Positions 41,254 to 49,604 of a stretch of 64,000 nucleotides of DNA are shown piece after piece. This stretch comes from Enterovibrio calviensis DSM 14347 (lineage in GTDB: Bacteria; Pseudomonadota; Gammaproteobacteria; Enterobacterales; Vibrionaceae). The position numbers were made by a program, and so were the translations under genes. Location: positions 930,001-994,000 of the forward strand of contig NZ_JHZA01000001.1 of NCBI RefSeq assembly GCF_000621165.1, in the 5' to 3' direction. The notes under the pieces were generated by a model. The model was given only the letters and a program-made list of their open reading frames with translations, searched no databases and had not been told where the DNA came from. Numbering within the stretch: the first letter of the stretch is position 1; each line of letters begins with the position of its first letter.

Positions 41254-43884
41254 ATGGTTTTCTACAAAAATAAAACGGCATCGTTGGTTATCCTATCATT
41301 GCTACTTTCAGCCTGTGGCGGGGGAGGTGGCGGAGATTCTTCAGCCGGAGGTGGGTCTGACGGTGGTGGCGGTTCAGACAGTGGTTCAGGTAGTGGCTCA
41401 GATAGCGGAACCCAAACATCGAACTATACGCAAATCGCATTTGATCTACGTAACGCCTCTACTTTAGTGACCACCGAGAAAGCGTTTTCTCAAAGCCAAT
41501 TAAGGGCAGAATTGTCGAGTGGTGGCAATAAATATGAATCGCTACCTTCGGTACAATTTCACGAGTTTGTTGGGGCAACGGATAAACAAACCCATTCTAC
41601 AGGCTCTGGGAGTACCAACTTATTCTCACTTGGCGCTGACGGGGCGCTTTCACCCGTCGTAACTTCTGATTTTGATGCGAATTTTTCGTTTACCGTGAAA
41701 AGTCCAGACGGGAAGCATGTATATGCTGCGTTGGATTGGTCGAATTACTACACCAGCTCCTCTTTGGTGAGAGAAGAAAACTGCGCCATCTTCAAAATCA
41801 CCATCGCGGATAATAGTGTAAGTTGCCTTGTTGAAGGCCTTTTTGCTGAAGCCCCTTGGGGTACTTGGTGGAAAGAAGTTAATGATGGACGCTACAAACC
41901 TATTCAGTTTGATAGCCAAAATAACGTGTACTTTTTGAGCCGTGGATTTACGGTGACAACGTTGAATCCCGGTACAGACATTGAATTCAAGTCAATCGAT
42001 TACTCACTTCTTGGGAATTCCACGTTAGTGAGAGTGGATAGTGAAACAGGCAAAGTAGTATCCATGACCTCGGATGCTGACCGAGTGAATAGTTTTGTTG
42101 TGACTGCTGCCGATGCATTGGTGTATCGAACCGATACATTAAACATGATCCCCAATGTGATGGCGACATCTCTTAGTACTGTGACACTGACAGAAGGCAC
42201 ATATTGGACCGATGGCTACTATGCGACCGACGACAATGGCACAGTAATTTATCGCGATAATCTCACGGCTAATGACGATATTAGCATTGCCAGAGCCAGT
42301 GACGACTTCGAGGGTGGCATAGAAAAACGCACAATTAAGAGTTATCGCCCAGACAGTTTGAGCTGGTCAAACCGAGTGATTGTTGGTGATGATGGTTACA
42401 TCTACAGTATGTATGCCACTTACGAAGATGATTCTGAAGGTGACTTTAGTAGATACGAAAAGATGCAGCGTATTTTGCCTTATGCCGCTGGAGAAGTTCT
42501 TGCTGTAAAAATACCTGATCTTGGGTATTGGAAGACGCCGCTTCATGTATCAAAAGGGAATGCCTACTATGTCGAAGAGCAAACCCATCCTGCCTACGGT
42601 CAGTATGATATTGTTGGCGTTCAGCCATTATCGGGTGAGTCAGCAACCCTCCTATTTGGCGATGCGCTCAGCGACGTTCGCTTAGACATTGAAACCTGGA
42701 AACTCAGCGGTGACACCATCTACTTCACCGGGCTTAACAATGCAAAAAGCACCATGGTGAGTGGGACTATCGATGTTAAAGCGCTCGCTGAAGGCCGTCC
42801 GCAGTCTGAATACTTGGTGCTTGGTGATACCGCGTCTGTTTCTGAGGATGTACTGGAGATACGCGACTTAGAGTTGTTAGTTAGCGAAGAAGATCGTGTA
42901 AATGTGGGCGCCCCCGAAATCACTCATCATATTCAACCTCAAGAAGAAGTCTACGCCAGTACGATCGAATTCAACCATTGGATGGATATCGATAGTGTGT
43001 CAGCGAATATGAGTGTGACTGAGCGTGATCAATTTGGTGGTTATGTGGAAGACGTGGATGTCATGCCAATTTGGCTCGGTAAGGTCGTCCACCTTATCTA
43101 TGATACGGCAAGCGGCTCTGGCAGTTCGTCAAATCAACCGCTGAAATTTGGCACAGACTATCAGATTTCTTTCGGTGGTGATGGTAGAAATCTGGAAGGT
43201 GTTCCTCTGTCAGTCTCTCAAAGTGATAGTGAACGTACTTTCGATTGGTCAACACGCATCGAGAAAGGATTAACGATTGTTGATGCGGAAGCTGACAACT
43301 ATGGCTTTACCACGGGCAAAGCCATCAATGTATTTGGGACCAATGTAAAAATCCCGCTCATCGATCGTGAAAGAGAGTTTGACCACAAGCTCTCTTTGGT
43401 TTCGGCACTTAATGAAAATTGGGAGTTAGCATTTCATACCACTTCAAGTGAATGGAAGGGCTACATCAAATATGACTATTTGGCGATCACTGGTTCATTA
43501 CACATATTGAAACATAGCGATAATATCAGTGATGACCGAGATTGGTTGTTTGAAGATCCGAAAGTGATAGGTTCTGTGGTGAAAATGGACGCAGAGCTTG
43601 TTGAGAATAATGGCAAAATTGTCTTCAGCTTAAAAATCACTGATGAAGCTGGTGACACTTATGACGTATCAAGAGAAATTGATCACTTGGATGAAGATTA
43701 CTCGCTGACGTATACGTTTGATGACAATGGCTTTGGCGCAGAGTATCGCAGCATTTTAGACAATATTTTGCTTACCAATTCAGATGGCACAACCACATAT
43801 ATTGATGAAAACTTCGATAACTACGAGTTAGGGAGTGGTGATTATATCGGTGGTATTGGCGTGGTTGAACTTGTGGACGACTAA
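41254..43884 (+). CDS. Large surface lipoprotein, function unknown
   Basis: An 876-residue lipoprotein: lipobox LLLSACGGGGGG, then a Gly/Ser/Asp-rich tether (residues 22-55) typical of surface-exposed lipoproteins. Residues 110-530 are beta-rich with propeller-like phrases (HVYAALDWSNYYTSSSLVRE, NNVYFLSRGFTVTTLNPGTD, DGYIYSMYATYEDDSEGDFS). Around 560-660 is a Big_5-like Ig segment (EITHHIQPQEEVYASTIEFN, MDIDSVSANMSV). The C-terminal 200 residues look like a jelly-roll or LamG-type binding domain (HKLSLVSALNENWELAFHTT, NFDNYELGSGDY). An adhesin or glycan-binding role is possible but not shown. It is preceded by a long leader region and followed by a terminator. Confidence 0.8.
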   Translation: MVFYKNKTASLVILSLLLSACGGGGGGDSSAGGGSDGGGGSDSGSGSGSDSGTQTSNYTQIAFDLRNASTLVTTEKAFSQSQLRAELSSGGNKYESLPSVQFHEFVGATDKQTHSTGSGSTNLFSLGADGALSPVVTSDFDANFSFTVKSPDGKHVYAALDWSNYYTSSSLVREENCAIFKITIADNSVSCLVEGLFAEAPWGTWWKEVNDGRYKPIQFDSQNNVYFLSRGFTVTTLNPGTDIEFKSIDYSLLGNSTLVRVDSETGKVVSMTSDADRVNSFVVTAADALVYRTDTLNMIPNVMATSLSTVTLTEGTYWTDGYYATDDNGTVIYRDNLTANDDISIARASDDFEGGIEKRTIKSYRPDSLSWSNRVIVGDDGYIYSMYATYEDDSEGDFSRYEKMQRILPYAAGEVLAVKIPDLGYWKTPLHVSKGNAYYVEEQTHPAYGQYDIVGVQPLSGESATLLFGDALSDVRLDIETWKLSGDTIYFTGLNNAKSTMVSGTIDVKALAEGRPQSEYLVLGDTASVSEDVLEIRDLELLVSEEDRVNVGAPEITHHIQPQEEVYASTIEFNHWMDIDSVSANMSVTERDQFGGYVEDVDVMPIWLGKVVHLIYDTASGSGSSSNQPLKFGTDYQISFGGDGRNLEGVPLSVSQSDSERTFDWSTRIEKGLTIVDAEADNYGFTTGKAINVFGTNVKIPLIDREREFDHKLSLVSALNENWELAFHTTSSEWKGYIKYDYLAITGSLHILKHSDNISDDRDWLFEDPKVIGSVVKMDAELVENNGKIVFSLKITDEAGDTYDVSREIDHLDEDYSLTYTFDDNGFGAEYRSILDNILLTNSDGTTTYIDENFDNYELGSGDYIGGIGVVELVDD

Positions 43885-43905
43885 ACGTCGATAACGTTGA
43901 CTGTA

Positions 43906-43939
43906 TTAAAAAATCCTCGATTCGTCGGGGATGTTTTTT
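43906..43939 (+). terminator. Rho-independent terminator after the large lipoprotein
   Basis: ATCCTCGA and TCGGGGAT pair (one wobble) around a TTCG loop, with A-run before and six T after. Confidence 0.85.
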
Positions 43940-44023
43940 GCTTGTCTATCGTGCTAGCGTTTATTGGAAGGTGCATTGAATATGGTGCGTTGAAGATGGC
44001 GCATTGAAAAGGAGGATTGGCTT

Positions 44024-44446
44024 ATCGACATTCGAGAGATTACTTGGCAAGAGACAATCGATATTCGCCATCGTGTGTTGTGGCCTGAGAAACCCGCTTC
44101 ATTTTGTGAATTAGACGGCGATGCCGATGCATTGCACCTAGGCGCGTTCATTGAAGGGCAACTTGTGTGTGTCGCGTCGGTGTTTGTTGATGGCAATCGC
44201 GCTCGATTGAGAAAGTTTGCCACGCTGCCTGAGTACCAAGGGCAGGGTATCGGCGGGGCTGTTCTTTCTATTTTGTTGAACGGCGACTTTCTTTCCGATC
44301 ATGGCGTCGAGTGGTTTTGGTGTGATGCCCGTGAAGCGGCAATGGGGTTGTACCAGCGCTTTGGTTTGTCGCCAGAGGGCGAGCGTTTCTACAAAGGCGA
44401 CATCCCGTATTTCAAAATGGGTATATCCCTCCCATCAAGTGCTTGA
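44024..44446 (+). CDS. GNAT-family N-acetyltransferase with a non-standard start
   Basis: About 140 residues. The acetyl-CoA site is FATLPEYQGQGIGGAVLSIL and the C-terminal EWFWCDAREAAMGLYQRFGL is typical GNAT. The sequence upstream of the first ATG/GTG/TTG (44072-44075) is clearly part of the protein: DIREITWQETIDIRHRVLWP is the usual start of this subfamily. In that frame no ATG, GTG or TTG exists between the stop at 43991 and 44072. AAGGAGG at 44009-44016 lies eight bases before an in-frame ATC (44024), which I take as the probable start. A mutated start codon or sequencing error is the alternative. Substrate unknown. Confidence 0.7.
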   Translation: MDIREITWQETIDIRHRVLWPEKPASFCELDGDADALHLGAFIEGQLVCVASVFVDGNRARLRKFATLPEYQGQGIGGAVLSILLNGDFLSDHGVEWFWCDAREAAMGLYQRFGLSPEGERFYKGDIPYFKMGISLPSSA

Positions 44447-44700
44447 TATCGAGTGACAGAAGAGTGCAAACGTTGCACAACAAAAGGGCTTGGAGCATCT
44501 TGAATTTCGTTGGGAACTATCAAACCATCTATAGAAATGAAGATAAAACAATCAGATAAAAAAGTGGCAAGGGGTTTGCTATGTAATTAGTGTGCGTAAG
44601 GCACATGTCCTACAGACATAAAACGTTTACTCCTTGCTGTTAAAATTTGTTCCTCTGCACGTTTGATATCATGTCGGTTGGCAGAGGAACCTTCTTTTTC
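44445..44700 (+). repeat. Structured direct repeat R1 upstream of the guanidine operon (candidate RNA)
   Basis: A 256-base segment starting at the GNAT stop codon that recurs at 55000-55243 in the same orientation. It contains an outer stem, GCAAGGGGT (44567-44575) with ACTCCTTGC (44629-44637). That stem encloses two hairpins, TGTGC/GCACA (44591-44605) and ATGTC/GACAT (44605-44619), followed by a perfect 10-base-pair hairpin, GTTCCTCTGC (44649-44658) with GCAGAGGAAC (44681-44690), and a T-rich tail. This looks like a small RNA or leader ending in a terminator. The further gap 44701-45093 holds no gene that I can support. Confidence 0.6.
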
Positions 44701-45093
44701 TTCATATCTACCTTTTGTCTCATTGTTTCCAGCATTCACTTCTCACCTGAATTTTATATATCAGAGACAGCGTAGCGTTCTCTTCTTCACAGAATATTCC
44801 AGCGCGTCACTTGATTTTCTTGTGCTTTTTGTACGTGCGGCAAAGGGTTATTTCAGTGCAAGCCATGCACAATATCGGAGCAAAAGATGGGATTCGATAG
44901 CGTACGGATGCCTATAAATCCAATTAATTCAATGAGGTGAAGAATTGGCAAGGTCATTGCTAATACATTTATTAATAGCGAGCCAAAGATGTATCGGCGA
45001 CAGCAGTGTAATCGCTATCGTTGATTGAAACTCGGGGTGAAACGAAATGATCGCTAATCACCCACTGCTATTAATACAATTTGAAATAGACAA

Positions 45094-45226
45094 CTAGGGT
45101 TCCGGCTTTTTCCTTCTGAAGAATATTCCAACGTGTGTTGGTTTACACATCAACAAGGTAACAGTGACTGGTCCGAGAGCTGTCAACCTCACCAGAGGTC
45201 ACACGGAGGGATAAAAGCCCGGGAGA
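45094..45226 (+). ncRNA. Guanidine-I (ykkC) riboswitch
   Basis: All three conserved blocks of the ykkC class I guanidine aptamer are present and in order: CTAGGGTTCCGG (45094-45105), ACTGGTCCGAGAG (about 45167-45179), and ACACGGAGGGATAAAAGCCC followed by GGGAGA (45201-45226). A variable arm lies between the first and second blocks. It lies 57 bases before the binding-protein start and heads an operon for guanidine import and breakdown, the most common context for this riboswitch. Guanidine binding should switch the operon on. I do not see a clear terminator stem between aptamer and gene, so control of translation or an alternative stem is possible. Confidence 0.92.
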
Positions 45227-45283
45227 TGAACGCAGATATCTCTTTGGCTCCGTCAGTTTGTGAAACTCAAGGTAGAGGTAATT

Positions 45284-46387
45284 ATGAAAAAGTTCTCTTC
45301 AATACTCCGCAACATCACGTCAACGCGAAAGACAATGTCCCGTTTAGTGTTAGCGACCGCATTGTCCGTCTCATTTTTATCAACCCCCGTTACGGCAGAA
45401 GACAAACCCACTTTTCGTTTAGCGTGGTCAATCTACGTGGGATGGATGCCGTGGGATTACGGCAACAATGCAGGGATCATTAAAAAATGGGGCGACAAGT
45501 ACGACGTCAATATTGATGTGGTTCAGGTGAATGATTACATCGAATCCATCAACCAATATACCGCGGGCTCATTCGATGCCACCGTCATGACCAACATGGA
45601 TGCATTGACGATTCCTGCTGCCAGTGGCGTGGATTCAACGGCCTTGATCGTCGGCGACTTTTCAAACGGCAATGACGGCATTGTGCTTAAAAGCACCGAT
45701 AAACTCGCGGATATTAAAGGCCAGCGTGTGAATCTCGTTGAACTCAGTGTGTCGCACTACTTGTTGGCTCGTGCGCTAGAAACCGTCGATATGACCGAGC
45801 GCGACGTGACCGTGGTGAATACCGCTGACGCTGACTTGGTTCCGGCGTTTGCGACGGAAGATGTAACCGCAGTGACGACATGGAACCCACTGTTGGCTGA
45901 AATCACCAAGATGCCAAGCGCAAACATGGTGTTTGATTCCTCAAAAATCCCGGGTGAGATCATCGATTTGCTGGTCGTGAACAGCGACACGTTGGCGCAA
46001 AACCCTGCGTTAGGGAAAGCACTCACTGGTGCGTGGTACGAGATCATGGCGACCATGCAGAAAGACGACGAAGCAGGCGAGAAAGCCTTGATGTTTATGG
46101 CTGAAGCCTCTGGGACCGATCTGGCGGGTTATAAAGACCAACTGGCTTCGACCAAGATGTTCTACCAACCTTCAGAGGCCGTTGCCTTCACTGAATCCGC
46201 GGCGCTGAAAGAGACAATGGCAAAAGTGGCTGAATTCTCGTTCGAACACGGCTTGCTCGGTGATGGTGCGCCAGACGCTGGCTTCATTGGTATTGAAACC
46301 CCTTCAGGTGTGTATGGTGACGAGCAAAATATCACCCTCAGATTCAACCCTGAATACATGCAAATGGCAGCAGATAACGCGCTGTAA
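45284..46387 (+). CDS. Guanidine ABC transporter binding protein (NMT1/SsuA-type)
   Basis: A 367-residue periplasmic binding protein starting at the ATG after AGAGGTAATT, with a signal peptide of about 38 residues ending STPVTA. The fold is the nitrate/taurine/NMT1-like family (FRLAWSIYVGWMPWDYGNNA, SFDATVMTNMDALTIPAASG, GQRVNLVELSVSHYLLARAL). Genes of this type next to urea-carboxylase-type operons were first labelled urea transporters but are now assigned to guanidine import where a ykkC riboswitch is present. First gene of the operon. Confidence 0.88.
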   Translation: MKKFSSILRNITSTRKTMSRLVLATALSVSFLSTPVTAEDKPTFRLAWSIYVGWMPWDYGNNAGIIKKWGDKYDVNIDVVQVNDYIESINQYTAGSFDATVMTNMDALTIPAASGVDSTALIVGDFSNGNDGIVLKSTDKLADIKGQRVNLVELSVSHYLLARALETVDMTERDVTVVNTADADLVPAFATEDVTAVTTWNPLLAEITKMPSANMVFDSSKIPGEIIDLLVVNSDTLAQNPALGKALTGAWYEIMATMQKDDEAGEKALMFMAEASGTDLAGYKDQLASTKMFYQPSEAVAFTESAALKETMAKVAEFSFEHGLLGDGAPDAGFIGIETPSGVYGDEQNITLRFNPEYMQMAADNAL

Positions 46388-46396
46388 GGTGGCTTT

Positions 46397-47221
46397 ATGA
46401 CTCGGATTATTAACCGAAAGCCATCTGCATTTGGACGAACAATTCTGGCGTGTTTGCCGTTTGTTCTGTTGATTGTCGGTTACTTGATAGCGTCAGACGC
46501 GAGACTGGCGATCAACCCAAATGACAAGCTGCTTCCTTCGTTCGATAGCTTCGCCGCTGCCATTGATCGCATGGCATTCGAGCCGAGCAAAAGAACCGGC
46601 GAATACCTGCTTTGGGCCGACACATGGGCGAGCTTGCAGCGCCTGTGTCTCGGCGTGGGTATTAGTGCGTTGCTGGCTTTAACCTTGGGTGTGGCAAATG
46701 GCATGATCCCTTACGTGCGAGCGCCGATGTCACCCGTGGTGCGCGCTTTGTCACTGATCCCGCCGATGGCGATATTGCCCATCTTGTTTATTGCTTTGGG
46801 CTTAGGTGAGTTGTCAAAAGTCGCACTGATCATCATTGGTATTACGCCAATGATGATACGCGACCTCCAACTTCGTACCGAAAGCCTTCCAAGCGAGCAA
46901 ATCATCAAAGCCCAAACCTTGGGCGCAAACTCATGGACCCTCATGGTTCGCGTTGTGTTGCCACAAGTGATGCCGAGATTGATAGAAGCGGTTCGCCTCA
47001 CCTTAGGTAGCGCTTGGCTGTTCTTGATTGCAGCGGAAGCCATTGCTGCAACAGAAGGATTGGGGTATCGCATCTTCTTGATTCGTCGTTACTTGGCGAT
47101 GGATGTCATTTTGCCTTACGTGCTTTGGATAACGATTTTGGCGTTCCTGATGGATTGGGCGCTACAGAAGCTGTCTGCCAATCGTTACCCGTGGTTTCAC
47201 GCACAGGGAGGGAAGTCTTAA
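46397..47221 (+). CDS. Guanidine ABC transporter permease
   Basis: A 274-residue inner-membrane permease of the SsuC/TauC/NrtB type with six helices. The EAA loop is EQIIKAQTLGANSWTLMVRV, followed by VLPQVMPRLIEAVRLTLGSA. An unusual periplasmic segment of about 50 residues (SDARLAINPNDKLLPSFDSF) follows the first helix, as in other members of this subgroup. Starts nine bases after the binding-protein stop; its stop codon shares a base with the ATPase start. Confidence 0.9.
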   Translation: MTRIINRKPSAFGRTILACLPFVLLIVGYLIASDARLAINPNDKLLPSFDSFAAAIDRMAFEPSKRTGEYLLWADTWASLQRLCLGVGISALLALTLGVANGMIPYVRAPMSPVVRALSLIPPMAILPILFIALGLGELSKVALIIIGITPMMIRDLQLRTESLPSEQIIKAQTLGANSWTLMVRVVLPQVMPRLIEAVRLTLGSAWLFLIAAEAIAATEGLGYRIFLIRRYLAMDVILPYVLWITILAFLMDWALQKLSANRYPWFHAQGGKS

Positions 47222-48048
47222 TGGAATTAAATGAAAAAGGCGCGCCGTCGAGCCAATCAGAGACACCGATCATCGAAGCAAAAGGTCTGTGGAAAGAGTA
47301 CGGCAGCCATGTGGTGATTGAGCGTCTTAACATCCAAGTGATGGCGGGCGAATTCATCAGTATTTTGGGAACGTCAGGGTGCGGGAAATCAACGTTTCTC
47401 AACATGCTGTTGGGCACGCAAGCGCCGTCGCGTGGCCAATTGTTGCTGGATGGACAACCACTCAGTTCTGAACCCGGCCCTGAGCGAGGCATCGTGTTTC
47501 AGAAATACTCCGTGTTTCCACACATGACTGCGCTTCAGAACATCATGGTCGCTGATGAACTCGAACTGAGCCGTTTAACCGGCAAAGTCTGGGGCAGTGG
47601 CAGAGCCGCGTTGAAAGACAAAGCCATGGCGCAATTGGAAAAGCTCGGGCTTGCCCATGCGGCTGACAAATATCCGGCAGAAATGTCAGGCGGAATGCAG
47701 CAACGCTTGGCGATTGCGCAAGCATTGATGAAGAAGCCGCGCATTTTGCTTTTGGATGAACCCTTTGGCGCACTTGACCCAGGTATTCGCAAAGACATGC
47801 ACGCATTGATCAATCAGATATGGCAGGAGCAAAAGCTCACCATTTTCATGATCACGCATGACTTACATGAAGGCTTTAAGTTGGGGTCGCGGCTTTGGGT
47901 GTTTGACAAGCCACGCTTTGATCCTCAAGAGCCAGAACGCTTTGGCTCGCAAGTCACGTTTGATATTCCACTGAATTCCGGTGGCCAAGACGCGTTAATA
48001 GCCAGCTTGCAGGCCAAGCAGCAGGCCAACGAGAAAAGCGTCGCTTAA
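47221..48048 (+). CDS. Guanidine ABC transporter ATP-binding protein
   Basis: A 275-residue ATPase. Walker A GTSGCGKST, Q-loop IVFQKYSVFPHMTA, signature MSGGMQQRLAIAQA, Walker B ILLLDEPFGALD, switch histidine MITHDLHEGF. It starts in a TAATG overlap with the permease. The frame is open further upstream to 47014, but that part overlaps the permease and is not used. It energises uptake by the two preceding gene products. Confidence 0.92.
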   Translation: MELNEKGAPSSQSETPIIEAKGLWKEYGSHVVIERLNIQVMAGEFISILGTSGCGKSTFLNMLLGTQAPSRGQLLLDGQPLSSEPGPERGIVFQKYSVFPHMTALQNIMVADELELSRLTGKVWGSGRAALKDKAMAQLEKLGLAHAADKYPAEMSGGMQQRLAIAQALMKKPRILLLDEPFGALDPGIRKDMHALINQIWQEQKLTIFMITHDLHEGFKLGSRLWVFDKPRFDPQEPERFGSQVTFDIPLNSGGQDALIASLQAKQQANEKSVA

Positions 48049-48089
48049 ACATGACCGCTACGCGAGTAAACAGTAAGGAGAACATAAAC

Positions 48090-48815
48090 ATGGAACTAAA
48101 GAGTTTGTTTTACCACCGATATGTAGGTGGTCAACACGGTGGATTAGAAGTGCCCGCGGGTTACACCCTTCGATTGACAGACATTGAAGGGGGAGCGAAC
48201 ACGAGCTTATTGTTCTTCAACCCTCGTAACCCCCTAGAGCGCATCAACTTGCCTGATACGCTCAAATGCCAGCACACATTCAAGCTGACGCAAGGCCACT
48301 GTGTGTATTCCGACATGGGGCGTATTTTTTGCTCCATCGTGAAAGACGATACCGGTTGGATAGACAGTGTCGGCGGCCTGAGTCACAAAGCCCAGGTAGA
48401 GAAAGCATGGGGCGTGCGCGACTATCAAACGCATCGCAACGACTGGCTACAAAACGGCCATGACGCCATGCTGGTGGAAATGGCGAAGTTTGGTCTTGGA
48501 TTACGAGACTTAGCGGCCACCCTTAACGTGTTCAGCAAAGTTGAAACCACCGACGAAGGAAAGCTCTCTTTCGTGCAGGGACGAAGCAACCCCGGCGCTG
48601 TCGTTGAATTACGCTTTGAAATGGACACCATTGTTCTGTTTAGCACCTGCCCGCATCCCATGAACAAAGCTGCCACCTATCCTAGAGATCCTGTTGATGT
48701 CGAAATGGTGAAGTCTGCGCCTGTGTCTGCCGACGACGCCTGCTTAAACCACTGCGATGAAAACCGACGTGGGTTTACCAACACTCGCCAATATCAGCCT
48801 GTCAGCCTCGGTTAA
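48090..48815 (+). CDS. Carboxyguanidine deiminase subunit (urea-amidolyase-associated protein, DUF1989 family)
   Basis: A 241-residue cytoplasmic protein from the ATG at 48090, nine bases after AAGGAG; an in-frame ATG at 48051 has no site. It belongs to the DUF1989 family: YHRYVGGQHGGLEVPAGYTL, then RLTDIEGGANTSLLFFNPRN. Metal-binding residues of this fold lie near SCPHPMN-like and CLNHC-like motifs (FSTCPHPMNKAA). In guanidine operons the two DUF1989 proteins form the heteromeric carboxyguanidine deiminase (CgdA/CgdB) that turns carboxyguanidine into allophanate. Which subunit is A or B is not settled here. Confidence 0.85.
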   Translation: MELKSLFYHRYVGGQHGGLEVPAGYTLRLTDIEGGANTSLLFFNPRNPLERINLPDTLKCQHTFKLTQGHCVYSDMGRIFCSIVKDDTGWIDSVGGLSHKAQVEKAWGVRDYQTHRNDWLQNGHDAMLVEMAKFGLGLRDLAATLNVFSKVETTDEGKLSFVQGRSNPGAVVELRFEMDTIVLFSTCPHPMNKAATYPRDPVDVEMVKSAPVSADDACLNHCDENRRGFTNTRQYQPVSLG

Positions 48816-48839
48816 GCACCCTCTATTAAGGAGCATAAG

Positions 48840-49484
48840 ATGATTAAAGAAAGTGAACTCACCCTTGATAACGCCGTTTCTCGTGACACTGTCGATGCGG
48901 GCGACTACTACCTGAAAATCGTCAAAAAAGGCGAGCGTGTTCGTATCACCGATCTCGAAGGCAACCAAGCCGCAGATACGCTGTTCTATAACGCCAGTAA
49001 CCCGACCGAGCGTTACAGCGCCATGGATACCCTGCGTGAACAAGGCAATGCCTACTTAACCGCAGAGTCTGTGCTGATCTCGAATTTGGCTAATCCCATG
49101 CTCGACATTGTCGCGGATACCTGTGGTCGTCACGACACCTTAGGCGGCGCATGTTCTACCGAAAGTAACACGGTACGTTACGCCCACGAAAAACGCTGTA
49201 TGCATGCATGTCGAGATTCATGGTTGCTGGCGGTTGCCGAGAACCCTGAATATGGCCTCACCAAGCGAGATATCAGCCATAACATCAACTTCTTTATGAA
49301 CGTGCCCGTAACTGCGGAAGGCGGGCTGACGTTTGCTGATGGCATCAGTGCGCCGGGCAAATACGTCGAGCTTGAAGCCAAAATGGATGTGCTCGTCTTG
49401 GTATCGAACTGCCCTCAGTTGAACAACCCTTGCAACGCGTACAACCCGACCCCGATTGAAGTCGCGGTATGGAACGCGGCATAA
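48840..49484 (+). CDS. Carboxyguanidine deiminase second subunit (DUF1989 family)
   Basis: A 214-residue paralogue of the preceding gene, starting after AAGGAGCATAAG at 48840. DUF1989 signatures are [40 protein letters not shown] and [18 protein letters not shown], and the end [20 protein letters not shown]. Conserved Cys/His residues in the centre and C-terminus are expected to bind the catalytic metal. It forms a complex with the upstream product. Confidence 0.87.
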   Translation: MIKESELTLDNAVSRDTVDAGDYYLKIVKKGERVRITDLEGNQAADTLFYNASNPTERYSAMDTLREQGNAYLTAESVLISNLANPMLDIVADTCGRHDTLGGACSTESNTVRYAHEKRCMHACRDSWLLAVAENPEYGLTKRDISHNINFFMNVPVTAEGGLTFADGISAPGKYVELEAKMDVLVLVSNCPQLNNPCNAYNPTPIEVAVWNAA

Positions 49485-49604
49485 GCAAAGTTAACGAGTC
49501 ATAAAGGTGAGGGACGACCCTAGCGCTAACTGACACTGGTTCAGTGATGGCGATACACCTTCAGTCTTAATGTGGGACGACCCAACGAATTGAAGACAGA
49601 ATTT

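Noticed and set aside
44567-44637. tRNA-like reading of the R1 stem region
   Set aside because: The length and closing stem look tRNA-like, but there is no T-arm GTTC motif, no anticodon arm of the right size and no D-arm consensus.
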